From NCBI RefSeq assembly GCF_031844705.1, contig NZ_CP134609.1, forward strand, positions 4,092,001-4,156,000: DNA of 64,000 nt, given 5' to 3'. The notes beneath the pieces were generated by a model that saw nothing but the letters and a program-made list of their open reading frames with translations, ran no database searches and was not told the DNA's origin. The DNA comes from Streptomyces sp. ITFR-16. Lineage in GTDB: Bacteria; Actinomycetota; Actinomycetes; Streptomycetales; Streptomycetaceae. How positions within the stretch are numbered: the first letter of the stretch is position 1; every line of letters begins with the position of its first letter. The position numbers and the translations under genes were made by a program. Shown here piece by piece: positions 41,949 to 50,590 of the stretch.

Positions 41949-41978
41949 GAGGCGCACCACACTCGCACCTCGCACGGC

Positions 41979-42034
41979 TTTCGATATTTCGACACATTTC
42001 GACACCCCTCGGTATCGGGGCACCCCCGATACCG
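41979..42034. promoter_or_regulatory. TTTCGA triplet repeats and 25-bp inverted repeat upstream of bkdA
   Basis: TTTCGA occurs at 41979, 41987 and 41997. CGGTATCGGGG (42010-42020) then pairs perfectly with CCCCGATACCG (42024-42034) around CAC, 43 bp before the bkdA ATG. Repeated TCGATAC-like units suggest multi-site Lrp binding. The hairpin could also work in the mRNA leader. Confidence 0.6.
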
Positions 42035-42077
42035 TCCGTTGCCGCTCGATACCCCTCGATGCCAGGAGGTGCTTGAC

Positions 42078-43250
42078 ATGACGGTCCAAGAGCTGCCCGG
42101 CGCGGCTGCCTACCGGCCCACGCCGCCCCCGGCCTGGAAGCCGCTCACCGACCCCGCCCCGCTGCTCCCGGACCCCGAGCCGTACCGCGTGCTCGGTACG
42201 GACGCCGTGGCCGACACGGACCCCGAGCTGCTGCTGCGGCTCTACGCCGAGCTGGTGCGCGGCCGGCGGTACAACGCCCAGGCGACCGCCCTCACCAAGC
42301 AGGGCAGGCTCGCCGTCTATCCGTCGAGCACGGGGCAGGAGGCCTGCGAGATCGCGGCTGCCCTGGTGCTGGAGGAGCGGGACTGGCTCTTCCCCAGCTA
42401 CCGCGACACGCTCGCGGCCGTGGCCCGGGGCCTGGACCCGGTCGAGGCGCTGACCCTGCTGCGCGGCGACCGGCACACCGGCTACGACCCGCGCGAGCAC
42501 CGCATCGCCCCGCTCTGCACCCCGCTCGCCACCCAGTTGCCGCATGCCGTGGGCCTGGCCCACGCGGCGCGGCTCAAGGGCGACGACGTCGTCGCGCTCG
42601 CCATGGTCGGTGACGGCGGCACCAGCGAGGGCGACTTCCACGAGGCGCTGAACTTCGCGGCCGTCTGGCGGGCCCCTGTCGTCTTCCTCGTACAGAACAA
42701 CGGCTTCGCCATCTCCGTGCCCCTGGCGAAGCAGACCGCGGCCCCGTCCTTGGCCCACAAGGCCGTGGGGTACGGCATGCCCGGCCGGCTGGTCGACGGC
42801 AACGACGCGGCGGCCGTGCACCAGGTGCTCTCCGAGGCGGTGAGCCGGGCCAGGCGCGGCGAGGGCCCGACGCTCGTGGAGGCCGTCACCTACCGCATGG
42901 ACGCGCACACGAACGCCGACGACGCGACCCGCTACCGAGGCGACAGCGAGGTCGAGGCCTGGCGGGCGCACGACCCGGTCCGGATCCTGGAGCGCGAGCT
43001 GACCGGTCGCAGACTGCTCGACGACGAGGGGATCGAGGAGGCGCGGATGGCCGCGGAGCGGATGGCGGCCGGACTGCGCGAGCGGATGAACGCCGACCCG
43101 GTGCTCGACCCGATGGACCTCTTCGCCCATGTCTACGCGGAGCAGACCACGCAGCTGCGGGAGCAGGCGGCCCGGCTGCGCGTCGAGCTGGACGCGGAGC
43201 ACGACCAGCCCGACGGGCTCAGCACGGACGACGGGGGAGCGCGGCGATGA
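42078..43250 (+). CDS. bkdA: Branched-chain alpha-keto acid dehydrogenase E1 alpha subunit
   Basis: The 390-residue subunit starts MTVQELPGAAAYRPTPPP with AGGAGG upstream. The thiamine diphosphate motif is present (MVGDGGTSEGDFHEALNFAAVWRAPVVFLVQNN). E1 decarboxylates the keto acids of Val, Leu and Ile. Its products prime branched-chain fatty acids and polyketides in Streptomyces. It overlaps bkdB by 4 bp. Confidence 0.95.
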   Translation: MTVQELPGAAAYRPTPPPAWKPLTDPAPLLPDPEPYRVLGTDAVADTDPELLLRLYAELVRGRRYNAQATALTKQGRLAVYPSSTGQEACEIAAALVLEERDWLFPSYRDTLAAVARGLDPVEALTLLRGDRHTGYDPREHRIAPLCTPLATQLPHAVGLAHAARLKGDDVVALAMVGDGGTSEGDFHEALNFAAVWRAPVVFLVQNNGFAISVPLAKQTAAPSLAHKAVGYGMPGRLVDGNDAAAVHQVLSEAVSRARRGEGPTLVEAVTYRMDAHTNADDATRYRGDSEVEAWRAHDPVRILERELTGRRLLDDEGIEEARMAAERMAAGLRERMNADPVLDPMDLFAHVYAEQTTQLREQAARLRVELDAEHDQPDGLSTDDGGARR

Positions 43251-44278
43251 CGACGGCAGCGGCCACGGCCGGAGAGCGGACGGCCAAGGCGAAACCCGCC
43301 ACCATGGCGCAGGCACTCGGACGCGCGCTGCGCGACTCGATGGCCGAGGACCCCTCGGTGCACGTCCTCGGTGAGGACGTCGGGACGCTGGGCGGGGTCT
43401 TCCGGATCACCGACGGCCTGGCGAAGGAGTTCGGCGACGCGCGGTGCACGGACACTCCGCTGGCCGAGGCGGGCATTCTCGGCGCGGCGGTCGGCATGGC
43501 GATGTACGGGCTGCGGCCCGTGGTGGAGATGCAGTTCGACGCCTTCGCCTATCCGGCGTTCGAACAGCTCATCAGCCATGTCGCCAAGATGCGGAACCGC
43601 ACCGGTGGCGCCATGCCGCTGCCGATCACGGTCCGGGTGCCCTACGGCGGCGGCATCGGCGGCGTCGAGCACCACAGCGACTCCTCGGAGGCGTACTACA
43701 TGGCGACCCCGGGTCTCCATGTCGTCACCCCCGCCACGGTCGAGGACGCGTACGGGCTGCTGAGGGCCTCGATCGCCTCCGACGACCCGGTGGTCTTCCT
43801 GGAGCCCAAGCGCCTCTACTGGTCGAAGGCGGACTGGTCACCGCAGGCGCCCTCCGCCGTGGAGCCCATCGGACGGGCCGTCGTCCGGCGCCCGGGCCGC
43901 AGCGCCACGCTGATCACGTACGGGCCGTCCCTGCCCGTCTGCATGGAGGCCGCGGAGGCCGCCGTCGAGGAGGGCTGGGACCTGGAGGTCGTCGACCTGC
44001 GCTCCCTGGTGCCCTTCGACGACGAGACCGTCGCCGCCTCCGTGCGCCGCACCGGCCGCGCGGTCGTCGTCCACGAGTCCACCGGCTTCGGCGGTCCCGG
44101 CGGCGAGATCGCGGCCCGGATCACCGAGCGCTGCTTCCACCACCTGGAGGCGCCGGTGCTGCGGGTCGCCGGTTTCGACATCCCGTATCCGCCGCCCATG
44201 CAGGAGCGGCACCACCTTCCCGGCGTGGACCGGGTGCTCGACGCCGTCGCACGACTGCAGTGGGAGGCGGACAGCTGA
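43247..44278 (+). CDS. bkdB: Branched-chain alpha-keto acid dehydrogenase E1 beta subunit
   Basis: The 343-residue subunit has the transketolase pyrimidine domain (GRALRDSMAEDPSVHVLGEDVGTLGGVFRITDGL; DTPLAEAGILGAAVGMAMYGLRPV) and C-terminal domain (YGPSLPVCMEAAEAAVEEGWDLEVVDLRSLVPFD). It forms the alpha2beta2 E1 with BkdA. The TGATG overlap with bkdC implies coupled translation. Confidence 0.95.
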   Translation: MTTAAATAGERTAKAKPATMAQALGRALRDSMAEDPSVHVLGEDVGTLGGVFRITDGLAKEFGDARCTDTPLAEAGILGAAVGMAMYGLRPVVEMQFDAFAYPAFEQLISHVAKMRNRTGGAMPLPITVRVPYGGGIGGVEHHSDSSEAYYMATPGLHVVTPATVEDAYGLLRASIASDDPVVFLEPKRLYWSKADWSPQAPSAVEPIGRAVVRRPGRSATLITYGPSLPVCMEAAEAAVEEGWDLEVVDLRSLVPFDDETVAASVRRTGRAVVVHESTGFGGPGGEIAARITERCFHHLEAPVLRVAGFDIPYPPPMQERHHLPGVDRVLDAVARLQWEADS

Positions 44279-45738
44279 TGGCCCAGGTAATCGAATTCAA
44301 GCTGCCGGACCTCGGCGAGGGACTGACCGAGGCCGAGATCGTGCGCTGGCTGGTGGAGGTCGGGGACGTCGTCGCCATCGATCAGCCGGTCGTCGAGGTC
44401 GAGACGGCCAAGGCGATGGTGGAGGTGCCGTGCCCGTACGGGGGCGTGGTGACCGCCCGCTTCGGGGACGAGGGCTCGGAGCTTCCGGTCGGGGCGCCGC
44501 TGCTGACCGTGGCGGTCGGCTCCGTGGACTCGTCTGCGGCCACCTCCGGAGATTCTTCCGGGGACTCCTCCGGGACGGCGGTCGCCGGTTCCGGTACGGG
44601 CCCGGGTGCGGCTTCCGGGACGGGGGCCGGGTCCGGGGCGGACGCGGGGGCCGAGTCCTCCGGGTCCGGGAATGTCCTGGTGGGGTACGGGACGGGCGCG
44701 CCGCCGGTGCGCCGTCGCCGGGTCCGGCCCCAGGGGCTGGCCGCCCCCGCAGCCCGTGCGGAGGAGCCTGCCGCTCCTGTCGTGCCTGCCGCTACCGCTG
44801 CCGACGCGGCTCCCTCCGCCTCCGCCGCCGCTTCGGACCGTGCGTCGGGGCCGGTCGCCGTGGTCTCCCCGCTGGTGCGCAAACTCGCGCGGCAGCACGA
44901 CCTCGATCTGCGTCTGCTGGTCGGCTCGGGGCCCGACGGGCTGATCCTGCGGGCCGATGTCGAGTCGGCGATCCGGTCCACCACGGAGGCCGGGGCGTCA
45001 GCCGCAGCGCCTGTCGCGCCCGTCGCGTCGGCCGAGCCGTCCGCGCGTCCGGCCGGTGAGCGCGTTCCGTTGCGCGGGGTCCGGGGCGCGGTCGCCGACA
45101 AGCTGTCCCGCAGCAGGCGCGAGATCCCCGACGCCACCTGCTGGGTGGACGCCGACGCGACCGAGCTGATGGCTGCCCGGGCGGCGATGAACAGCGCGGG
45201 CCCCAAGGTGTCCGTGCTCGCGCTGCTCGCCCGTATCTGCACGGCGGCCCTGGCCCGGTATCCCGAGCTCAACTCCACGGTGGACCAGGAGGCGCGCGAG
45301 ATCGTGCGGCTGCCCGGTGTGCACCTCGGGTTCGCGGCCCAGACCGACCGGGGTCTGGTCGTCCCCGTCGTGCGGGACGCGCACACGCGCAACGCCGAGT
45401 CGATCGGCGAGGAGATCGGCCGCCTCACCGAGGCGGCCAGAGCGGGGACGCTGAAGCCGGCGGAGCTGACCGGCGGCACCTTCACGCTCAACAACTACGG
45501 GGTGTTCGGGGTCGACGGATCGACGCCGATCATCAACCACCCGGAGGCGGCGATGCTCGGCGTCGGCCGCATCGTCCCCAAGCCGTGGGTGCACGAGGGC
45601 GAGTTGGCCGTGCGCCGGGTCGTCCAGCTCTCGCTGACCTTCGACCACCGGGTCTGCGACGGTGGCACGGCCGGCGGCTTCCTGCGCTATGTCGCCGACT
45701 GCGTGGAGCAGCCGGCGGTGCTGCTGCGGACGCTGTAG
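44278..45738 (+). CDS. bkdC: Branched-chain acyltransferase E2 (dihydrolipoamide acyltransferase)
   Basis: The 486-residue E2 has one N-terminal lipoyl domain with the lipoylated Lys in VETAKAMVEV (about residue 43). A very long Ser/Gly/Ala/Thr linker (about 80-195), an E3/E1-binding domain (VSPLVRKLARQHDLDLRLLVGSGPDGLILRADV) and a catalytic domain with HRVCDGG follow. No E3 gene follows. Tandem heptamers begin just after the stop. Confidence 0.95.
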   Translation: MAQVIEFKLPDLGEGLTEAEIVRWLVEVGDVVAIDQPVVEVETAKAMVEVPCPYGGVVTARFGDEGSELPVGAPLLTVAVGSVDSSAATSGDSSGDSSGTAVAGSGTGPGAASGTGAGSGADAGAESSGSGNVLVGYGTGAPPVRRRRVRPQGLAAPAARAEEPAAPVVPAATAADAAPSASAAASDRASGPVAVVSPLVRKLARQHDLDLRLLVGSGPDGLILRADVESAIRSTTEAGASAAAPVAPVASAEPSARPAGERVPLRGVRGAVADKLSRSRREIPDATCWVDADATELMAARAAMNSAGPKVSVLALLARICTAALARYPELNSTVDQEAREIVRLPGVHLGFAAQTDRGLVVPVVRDAHTRNAESIGEEIGRLTEAARAGTLKPAELTGGTFTLNNYGVFGVDGSTPIINHPEAAMLGVGRIVPKPWVHEGELAVRRVVQLSLTFDHRVCDGGTAGGFLRYVADCVEQPAVLLRTL

Positions 45739-45794
45739 AGCGGTTAGCGGTTAGCGGTTAGCGGTTAGCGGTCGGCGGTCGGCGGTCGGTGGTT
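45739..45794 (+). repeat. 7-bp tandem repeat (about eight copies)
   Basis: There are four AGCGGTT units, then AGCGGTC, GGCGGTC, GGCGGTC and GGTGGTT, beginning at the base after the bkdC stop. It is a slippage-prone minisatellite in the gap before the MobA gene. Confidence 0.9.
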
Positions 45795-45825
45795 TCGCGG
45801 AGAAGCCGGAGGCCGTGGAGGCGGT

Positions 45826-45861
45826 CGCGGTCATGCCCCGCATACTCGGGGCATGACCGCG
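45826..45861. promoter_or_regulatory. Perfect 15-bp-arm inverted repeat over the mobA start codon
   Basis: CGCGGTCATGCCCCG (45826-45840) and CGGGGCATGACCGCG (45847-45861) are exact complements around CATACT. The mobA ATG (45853-45855) lies in the right arm. In mRNA the hairpin would bury the start. As DNA it could be an operator. Confidence 0.75.
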
Positions 45862-46809
45862 TATGACGCCATCGTTCTCGCAGGAGGTGCCGCCAAGCGG
45901 CTCGGCGGCGCCGACAAGCCCGGGCTGCGGGTCGGTGGCCGCCCGCTGCTCGACCGGGTGCTCGCGGCCTGTGCCGGTGCCGGGACCACCGTGGTGGTGG
46001 GCGGCCGTCGGCCCACCGTGCGCCCGGTGACCTGGACGCGTGAAGAACCGCAGGGTGGCGGGCCGTTGGCGGCGCTCGGAGCGGGAGTGCGGCACACGGC
46101 GGCGGAGCGGGTGCTCGTGCTCTCCGCCGATCTGCCGTTCCTGGGGGCGGACACGGTCGCCTCGCTGCTGGCCGCCGCCGGGGCCGGGGAGACCGAGGGC
46201 GCGCTCTGCACCGACGCGGACGGCCGGGACCAGCCGCTGGTCGCCGTCTACCGCGCGGAGCCGCTGCGCCGCGAACTGGCGCTGCTCGCCGCCGAGCACG
46301 GCGGGCTTGCCGGGCTGCCCCTGCGCCTGCTCACCCGCGAACTGACGCTCTCCCGGGTCGCGGCGGACCCGCTTGCCTCGTTCGACTGCGACACCTGGGA
46401 GGACATCGCTTCGGCCCGGGCCCGGATCAGAGAACATGGGACCGTGCTGGACGAATGGATCACCGCAGTCAAGAACGAACTGGGCATCGACCTCGACGTC
46501 GACACCGGCGTCCTGCTCGACCTCGCCCGTGATGCCGCCCACGGCGTCGCCCGGCCCGCCGCGCCCCTGACGACCTTCCTGGTCGGATACGCGGCGGCGC
46601 AGGCCGGCGGTGAGGGCGGAGGGCCCGAAGCGGTGGCCGAGGCGGCCCGCAAGGCCGCCGCGCTCGCCCTCCGGTGGGCGGACGAGACCGGCGCACCGGG
46701 CGAAACCAAGACGCCGGGCGAAACCAAGACGCCGGACGGGACCGGGACACCGGACGGGACCGGGACACCGGACGGGACCGGGACACCGGACGGGACCGGG
46801 ACACCATGA
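45853..46809 (+). CDS. MobA-like molybdenum cofactor guanylyltransferase with C-terminal DUF6457-like domain
   Basis: This 318-residue fusion has an N-terminal NTP-transferase (VLAGGAAKRLGGADKPGLRVGG, about 9-30; LVLSADLPFLG; DADGRDQPLVAVYR; FDCDTWEDI) of about 200 residues. A small helical domain follows (about 198-250: LDEWITAVKNELGIDLDVDTGVLLDLARDAAHGVARPAAPLTTFL), often annotated DUF6457. The tail is a repeat of GETKTP and DGTGTP units encoded by 18-bp tandem repeats. It probably transfers GMP to molybdopterin. The next gene is moeA, overlapping by 4 bp. The start codon is inside a perfect inverted repeat. Confidence 0.88.
   Translation: MTAYDAIVLAGGAAKRLGGADKPGLRVGGRPLLDRVLAACAGAGTTVVVGGRRPTVRPVTWTREEPQGGGPLAALGAGVRHTAAERVLVLSADLPFLGADTVASLLAAAGAGETEGALCTDADGRDQPLVAVYRAEPLRRELALLAAEHGGLAGLPLRLLTRELTLSRVAADPLASFDCDTWEDIASARARIREHGTVLDEWITAVKNELGIDLDVDTGVLLDLARDAAHGVARPAAPLTTFLVGYAAAQAGGEGGGPEAVAEAARKAAALALRWADETGAPGETKTPGETKTPDGTGTPDGTGTPDGTGTPDGTGTP
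46698..46805 (+). repeat. 18-bp tandem repeat in the mobA 3' end (six copies)
   Basis: There are two copies of GGGCGAAACCAAGACGCC, then four of GGACGGGACCGGGACACC, all in frame and ending at the stop. They encode GETKTP and DGTGTP, so expansion changes only the tail length. Confidence 0.9.
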
Positions 46810-48335
46810 CCAGGCGCAGCGGCGAGAACCCCGCCCCGCCACCCCGGAGCCGTTCCGCCGCCGGTTCCGCCGAGGCCGACACCCCGGAGTCCGACGACGG
46901 CGAGAACGCCACCGACACCGACACCGCCCGGAAGCGGGCCGCTGCCGAGGCCGAGGAGGAGCGGGCCGTCGCGCAGGCCCTGGCCCTCGTCGCACGGCAG
47001 GCACCGCACCCCGCCGGGCCGGGATTTGCCGGCCGGTCCGCCTCATCGCACGGCGAGGCGACCAGCCGTGCGATCCCCTGGGCCGAGGCCCGCGCCCTTG
47101 CCGCACGGGCGGGACGCGCGGCCCCCGTACGTACGGTCCGTCTCCCCCTCGACCGGGCACTCGGCCATGTGCTCGCCGAGCCCCTTGCCGCGCTCACCGA
47201 CCTGCCGTCCTTCGACACCTCCGCCATGGACGGCTGGGCCGTCGCGGGTCCCGGACCGTGGCACATCCGCGCGAAGGAGGGCATCCTCGCCGGTCATGGC
47301 GCCCCCGCCCCGCTCCCCGACGGCGACGCCGTCCGCATCGCCACCGGCGCCCGCGTTCCGGCGGACGTCAACGCCGTCATCCGCAGCGAACACGCCCACG
47401 CGGACGAGACCAAGGGACTGCTCCACGCGCAACGGCAGGTGAGTCCGGGACAGGACATCCGGCCGCGCGGCCAGGAGTGCCGGTCGGGCGACCAACTCCT
47501 CCCCACCGGTGCCGTGGTGACCCCGGCTGTCCTCGGCCTGGCCGCGGCCGCCGGGTACGACGAACTGCTCGCCCGCCCCCGGCCCCGCGTCGACGTCCTG
47601 GTCCTCGGCGACGAACTGCTGACCGCCGGGCTCCCGCGCGACGGGCTCATCCGTGACGCGCTCGGGCCCATGATCGGCCCCTGGCTGCGCGCCCTGGGCG
47701 CCGATGTCTCCGAGCCACGACGCCTCGGGGACGACGCGGAGGCCCTGCGGCAGGCGCTCACCGGCTCCGACGCCGATCTGATCGTCACGACCGGCGGCAC
47801 CGCCTCGGGACCCGTCGACCATGTGCACCCCGTCCTGGACCGGATCGGCGCCGAACTGCTCGTCGACGGAGTCGCCGTGCGCCCCGGCCATCCCATGCTG
47901 CTGGCCCGGCTCGGGGCCCGAGGGCCGTATCTCGTCGGGCTGCCCGGCAACCCCCTGGCGGCGGCCTCCGGTCTTCTCACGCTGGCGGGGCCGCTGCTGT
48001 GCGGGCTGGCCGGCCGGGTCCACGACGATCCCTACCACGTGGCCGTACGCGACGACGTGCACGGCCATCGGCACGACACCCGGCTCGTGCCCGTGGTCCA
48101 TGGGACGGCCGCGGGCCCGGGAACCTCCGGCCGGAGCGACGGGACCGGAACCGGAGCCGGGGCCGATCACGTCGTACCACTGCATTACAACGGTCCCGCC
48201 ATGCTGCGCGGGATCGCCGCCGCGGACGGGTTGGCCGTCGTGGAGCCGGGCGGGGTACGGTCCGGCACCGAGGTGGAGATCCTCGATCTACCGTGGTTCT
48301 CGGCGATGCCGTGGACTGAAGGGTGTTTCACGTGA
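46806..48335 (+). CDS. moeA: Molybdopterin molybdenumtransferase MoeA
   Basis: The 509-residue enzyme has a disordered acidic N-terminal extension (about 1-75), then the MoeA domains: FDTSAMDGWAV, ATGARVPADVNAVIRSEHA, and the MoCF core VLGDELLTAGLPRDGLIRDALGPMI...LIVTTGGTASGPVDHVHPVL...GLPGNPLAAASGL. It inserts molybdate into molybdopterin. Its stop codon lies inside a parS site. The gene overlaps the next start (GTG 48323) or nearly so. Confidence 0.94.
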   Translation: MTRRSGENPAPPPRSRSAAGSAEADTPESDDGENATDTDTARKRAAAEAEEERAVAQALALVARQAPHPAGPGFAGRSASSHGEATSRAIPWAEARALAARAGRAAPVRTVRLPLDRALGHVLAEPLAALTDLPSFDTSAMDGWAVAGPGPWHIRAKEGILAGHGAPAPLPDGDAVRIATGARVPADVNAVIRSEHAHADETKGLLHAQRQVSPGQDIRPRGQECRSGDQLLPTGAVVTPAVLGLAAAAGYDELLARPRPRVDVLVLGDELLTAGLPRDGLIRDALGPMIGPWLRALGADVSEPRRLGDDAEALRQALTGSDADLIVTTGGTASGPVDHVHPVLDRIGAELLVDGVAVRPGHPMLLARLGARGPYLVGLPGNPLAAASGLLTLAGPLLCGLAGRVHDDPYHVAVRDDVHGHRHDTRLVPVVHGTAAGPGTSGRSDGTGTGAGADHVVPLHYNGPAMLRGIAAADGLAVVEPGGVRSGTEVEILDLPWFSAMPWTEGCFT

Positions 48336-49432
48336 AACTTCCCGGCCATGACGCGATGGCCAGGCGCGCCGACGAGCAGGTCGTCCCCACCCGGGTGATG
48401 CTCCCGCGCCGGGTCGTGGACGGCCCGGCCCGTCAGGTGGCCAAGCGGCTGACGATGGCTCTGATGGTGATGGCCATCACGGTCTTGATCGTCTGGGTCG
48501 ACCGGGGCGGGTACCACGACGCCGCCGACGGCAAGGTCGACTTCCTGGACTCGGTGTACTACGCGACGGTCACCCTCTCCACCACCGGATACGGCGACAT
48601 CACCCCGTACGGCGACGGCGCCCGGCTCGTGAACGTGCTGTTGGTGACACCGCTGCGCGTGCTCTTCCTCATCATCCTGGTCGGCACCACCCTTGAGGTC
48701 CTCACGGAGCGGACCCGGGAGGACTTCCGGCTGAAGCGTTGGAGAACCAACTTGCGTGACCACACCGTTGTCGTCGGCTTCGGTACGAAGGGCCGCTCGG
48801 CCATTCAGACCCTCTGTGCCACCGGCCTGAAGAAGGAACAGATCGTCATCGTCGACCCGGCGTCGAAGGTGATAGAGATCGCCAATGCAGAGGGGTTCAC
48901 CGGGGTGCTCGGTGATGCGACACGCAGCGAGGTGCTGCTGCGGGCCGAGTTGCAGAAGGCGCGCCAGATCATCATCGCCACCCAGCGCGACGACACGGCG
49001 GTGCTGGTCGCACTGACCGCGCGTCAGCTCAACCGGGGCGCGAAGATCGTCGCCGCGGTGCGCGAGGAGGAGAACGCCCCGCTGCTGCGGCAGTCCGGGG
49101 CCGACGCCGTCATCACCAGTGCGAGTGCTGCGGGCCGACTGCTCGGCCTCTCCGTCCTCAGCCCCAGCGCGGGCACGGTGATGGAGGATCTCATCCAGCA
49201 GGGCAGCGGGCTCGATCTGGTCGAACGGCCGGTGATAAAGGCCGAGGTGGGCAAGAGCGTGCGGGAGACCGAGGACCTCGTGGTCAGCGTCCTGCGGGGC
49301 CACCGGCTCCTCGGCTACGACGACCCGGCGGCCAGCCCGCTGCAGCTGACGGACCGGGTGATCACCATCGTGCGCGCCTCGAACGAACCGCCTCACAACC
49401 TGCCGCCGACGCAGAGCGTGCCGCGCTTCTGA
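48323..49432 (+). CDS. Potassium channel with RCK (TrkA-N) domain
   Basis: The 369-residue protein has a first membrane helix (about 43-60) and the selectivity filter TTGYGD (87-92) with a pore helix. A second helix follows (about 101-122: LVNVLLVTPLRVLFLIILVG), then a cytoplasmic RCK domain (HTVVVGFGTKGRSAIQTL; VLGDATRSEVLLRAELQKARQIIIA) and RCK_C. It is a two-TM, ligand-gated K+ channel like MthK. Start choice is uncertain: GTG 48323 and GTG 48332 overlap the parS site, ATG 48356 is downstream. Confidence 0.9.
   Translation: MFHVKLPGHDAMARRADEQVVPTRVMLPRRVVDGPARQVAKRLTMALMVMAITVLIVWVDRGGYHDAADGKVDFLDSVYYATVTLSTTGYGDITPYGDGARLVNVLLVTPLRVLFLIILVGTTLEVLTERTREDFRLKRWRTNLRDHTVVVGFGTKGRSAIQTLCATGLKKEQIVIVDPASKVIEIANAEGFTGVLGDATRSEVLLRAELQKARQIIIATQRDDTAVLVALTARQLNRGAKIVAAVREEENAPLLRQSGADAVITSASAAGRLLGLSVLSPSAGTVMEDLIQQGSGLDLVERPVIKAEVGKSVRETEDLVVSVLRGHRLLGYDDPAASPLQLTDRVITIVRASNEPPHNLPPTQSVPRF
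48325..48338. promoter_or_regulatory. parS centromere site overlapping moeA stop and the next start
   Basis: GTTTCACGTGAAAC is a perfect parS. It contains the moeA TGA (48333-48335) and sits two bases after the GTG (48323) of the channel gene. ParB binding here would have to coexist with transcription through the junction. Confidence 0.93.
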
Positions 49433-49511
49433 GGGCGGCGTCGCCATCCGCGCGGCGCGGCATCCCCGGGGCTTCCCGGCCGCCCGGCCGCCACGGAGTA
49501 GCCTCGCGGCC

Positions 49512-50501
49512 ATGCATGCGATCACGATCCCCGAACCCGGTGGCCCCGAGGCGCTCGTGTGGGCCGAGGTGCCCGATCCCGTTCCCGGCGACGGCGAGGT
49601 CCTCGTCGATGTCGTGGCCGGCGCGGTCAACCGGGCCGATGTGCTGCAACGGCAGGGCTTCTACAACCCGCCGCCCGGTGCCTCGCCCTACCCGGGCCTG
49701 GAGTGCGCCGGCCGTATCGCGGCCCTCGGTCCCGGTGTCACCGGCTGGTCCGTCGGCGACGAGGTGTGCGCGCTGCTGGCCGGCGGCGGTTACGCGGAGA
49801 AGGTCGCCGTCCCGGCGGGCCAGCTGCTCCCCGTACCGGAGGGACTGGACCTGGAGCTCGCCGCGGCCCTGCCCGAGGTGACGGCGACCGTGTGGTCCAA
49901 CGTGTTCATGGTGGCCCATCTGCGGCCCGCCGAGACGCTGTTGGTGCACGGCGGTTCCAGCGGGATCGGCACGATGGCGATCCAGCTGGCCAAGGCGGTC
50001 GGCGCCCGGGTCGCGGTGACCGCGGGCGGCCCCGAGAAGCTGGCGCGCTGCGCGGAGCTCGGCGCCGACATCCTGATCGACTACCGCGAGCAGGACTTCG
50101 TCGAGGAGCTCCGCAAGGCGACGGACGGGGCGGGCGCGGACGTCATCCTCGACATCATCGGCGCGAAGTACCTGGACCGGAATGTGCAGGCGCTCGCCGT
50201 CAACGGCCGGCTGGCGGTCATCGGGCTCCAGGGCGGCGCCAAGGGCGAGCTGAATCTCGGCGCCCTGCTGACCAAGCGGGCCGCGGTCACCGCGACCTCG
50301 CTGCGCGGACGCCCGCTCGCCGAGAAGGCGGCAATCGTCGCGGCCGTACGCGAGCACGTCTGGCCGCTCATCGCCGACGGCGTCGTGAAGCCGGTGGTGG
50401 ACCGCACCCTGCCGATGCCGGACGCGGCCGAGGGACACCGCCTGATGGAGTCCAGCACCCACATCGGCAAGGTGCTGCTGCGGGTTCCCCCGGCGGCCTG
50501 A
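49512..50501 (+). CDS. NAD(P)H-quinone oxidoreductase (zinc-free MDR family)
   Basis: The 329-residue quinone oxidoreductase starts MHAITIPEPGGPEALVWAEV. It has a GroES-like N-terminal half and a Rossmann half (LVHGGSSGIGTMAIQLAKAVG; NGRLAVIGLQGG). The zinc ligands of alcohol dehydrogenases are absent, as in the PIG3/QOR subfamily. It reduces quinones with NADPH. A strong terminator follows. Confidence 0.92.
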   Translation: MHAITIPEPGGPEALVWAEVPDPVPGDGEVLVDVVAGAVNRADVLQRQGFYNPPPGASPYPGLECAGRIAALGPGVTGWSVGDEVCALLAGGGYAEKVAVPAGQLLPVPEGLDLELAAALPEVTATVWSNVFMVAHLRPAETLLVHGGSSGIGTMAIQLAKAVGARVAVTAGGPEKLARCAELGADILIDYREQDFVEELRKATDGAGADVILDIIGAKYLDRNVQALAVNGRLAVIGLQGGAKGELNLGALLTKRAAVTATSLRGRPLAEKAAIVAAVREHVWPLIADGVVKPVVDRTLPMPDAAEGHRLMESSTHIGKVLLRVPPAA

Positions 50502-50520
50502 CCGCACGGCCCCCGTCCAT

Positions 50521-50559
50521 GCGAAGGGCCCGGCACACGGTGTGTGCCGGGCCCTTCGC
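50521..50559. terminator. Bidirectional intrinsic terminator
   Basis: Perfect 18-bp arms (50521-50538 and 50542-50559) enclose a 3-nt loop, between the convergent oxidoreductase and bpa genes. Confidence 0.9.
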
Positions 50560-50590
50560 GCTCGATCGGGTGGTTGAAGAGAGTCGGGGG

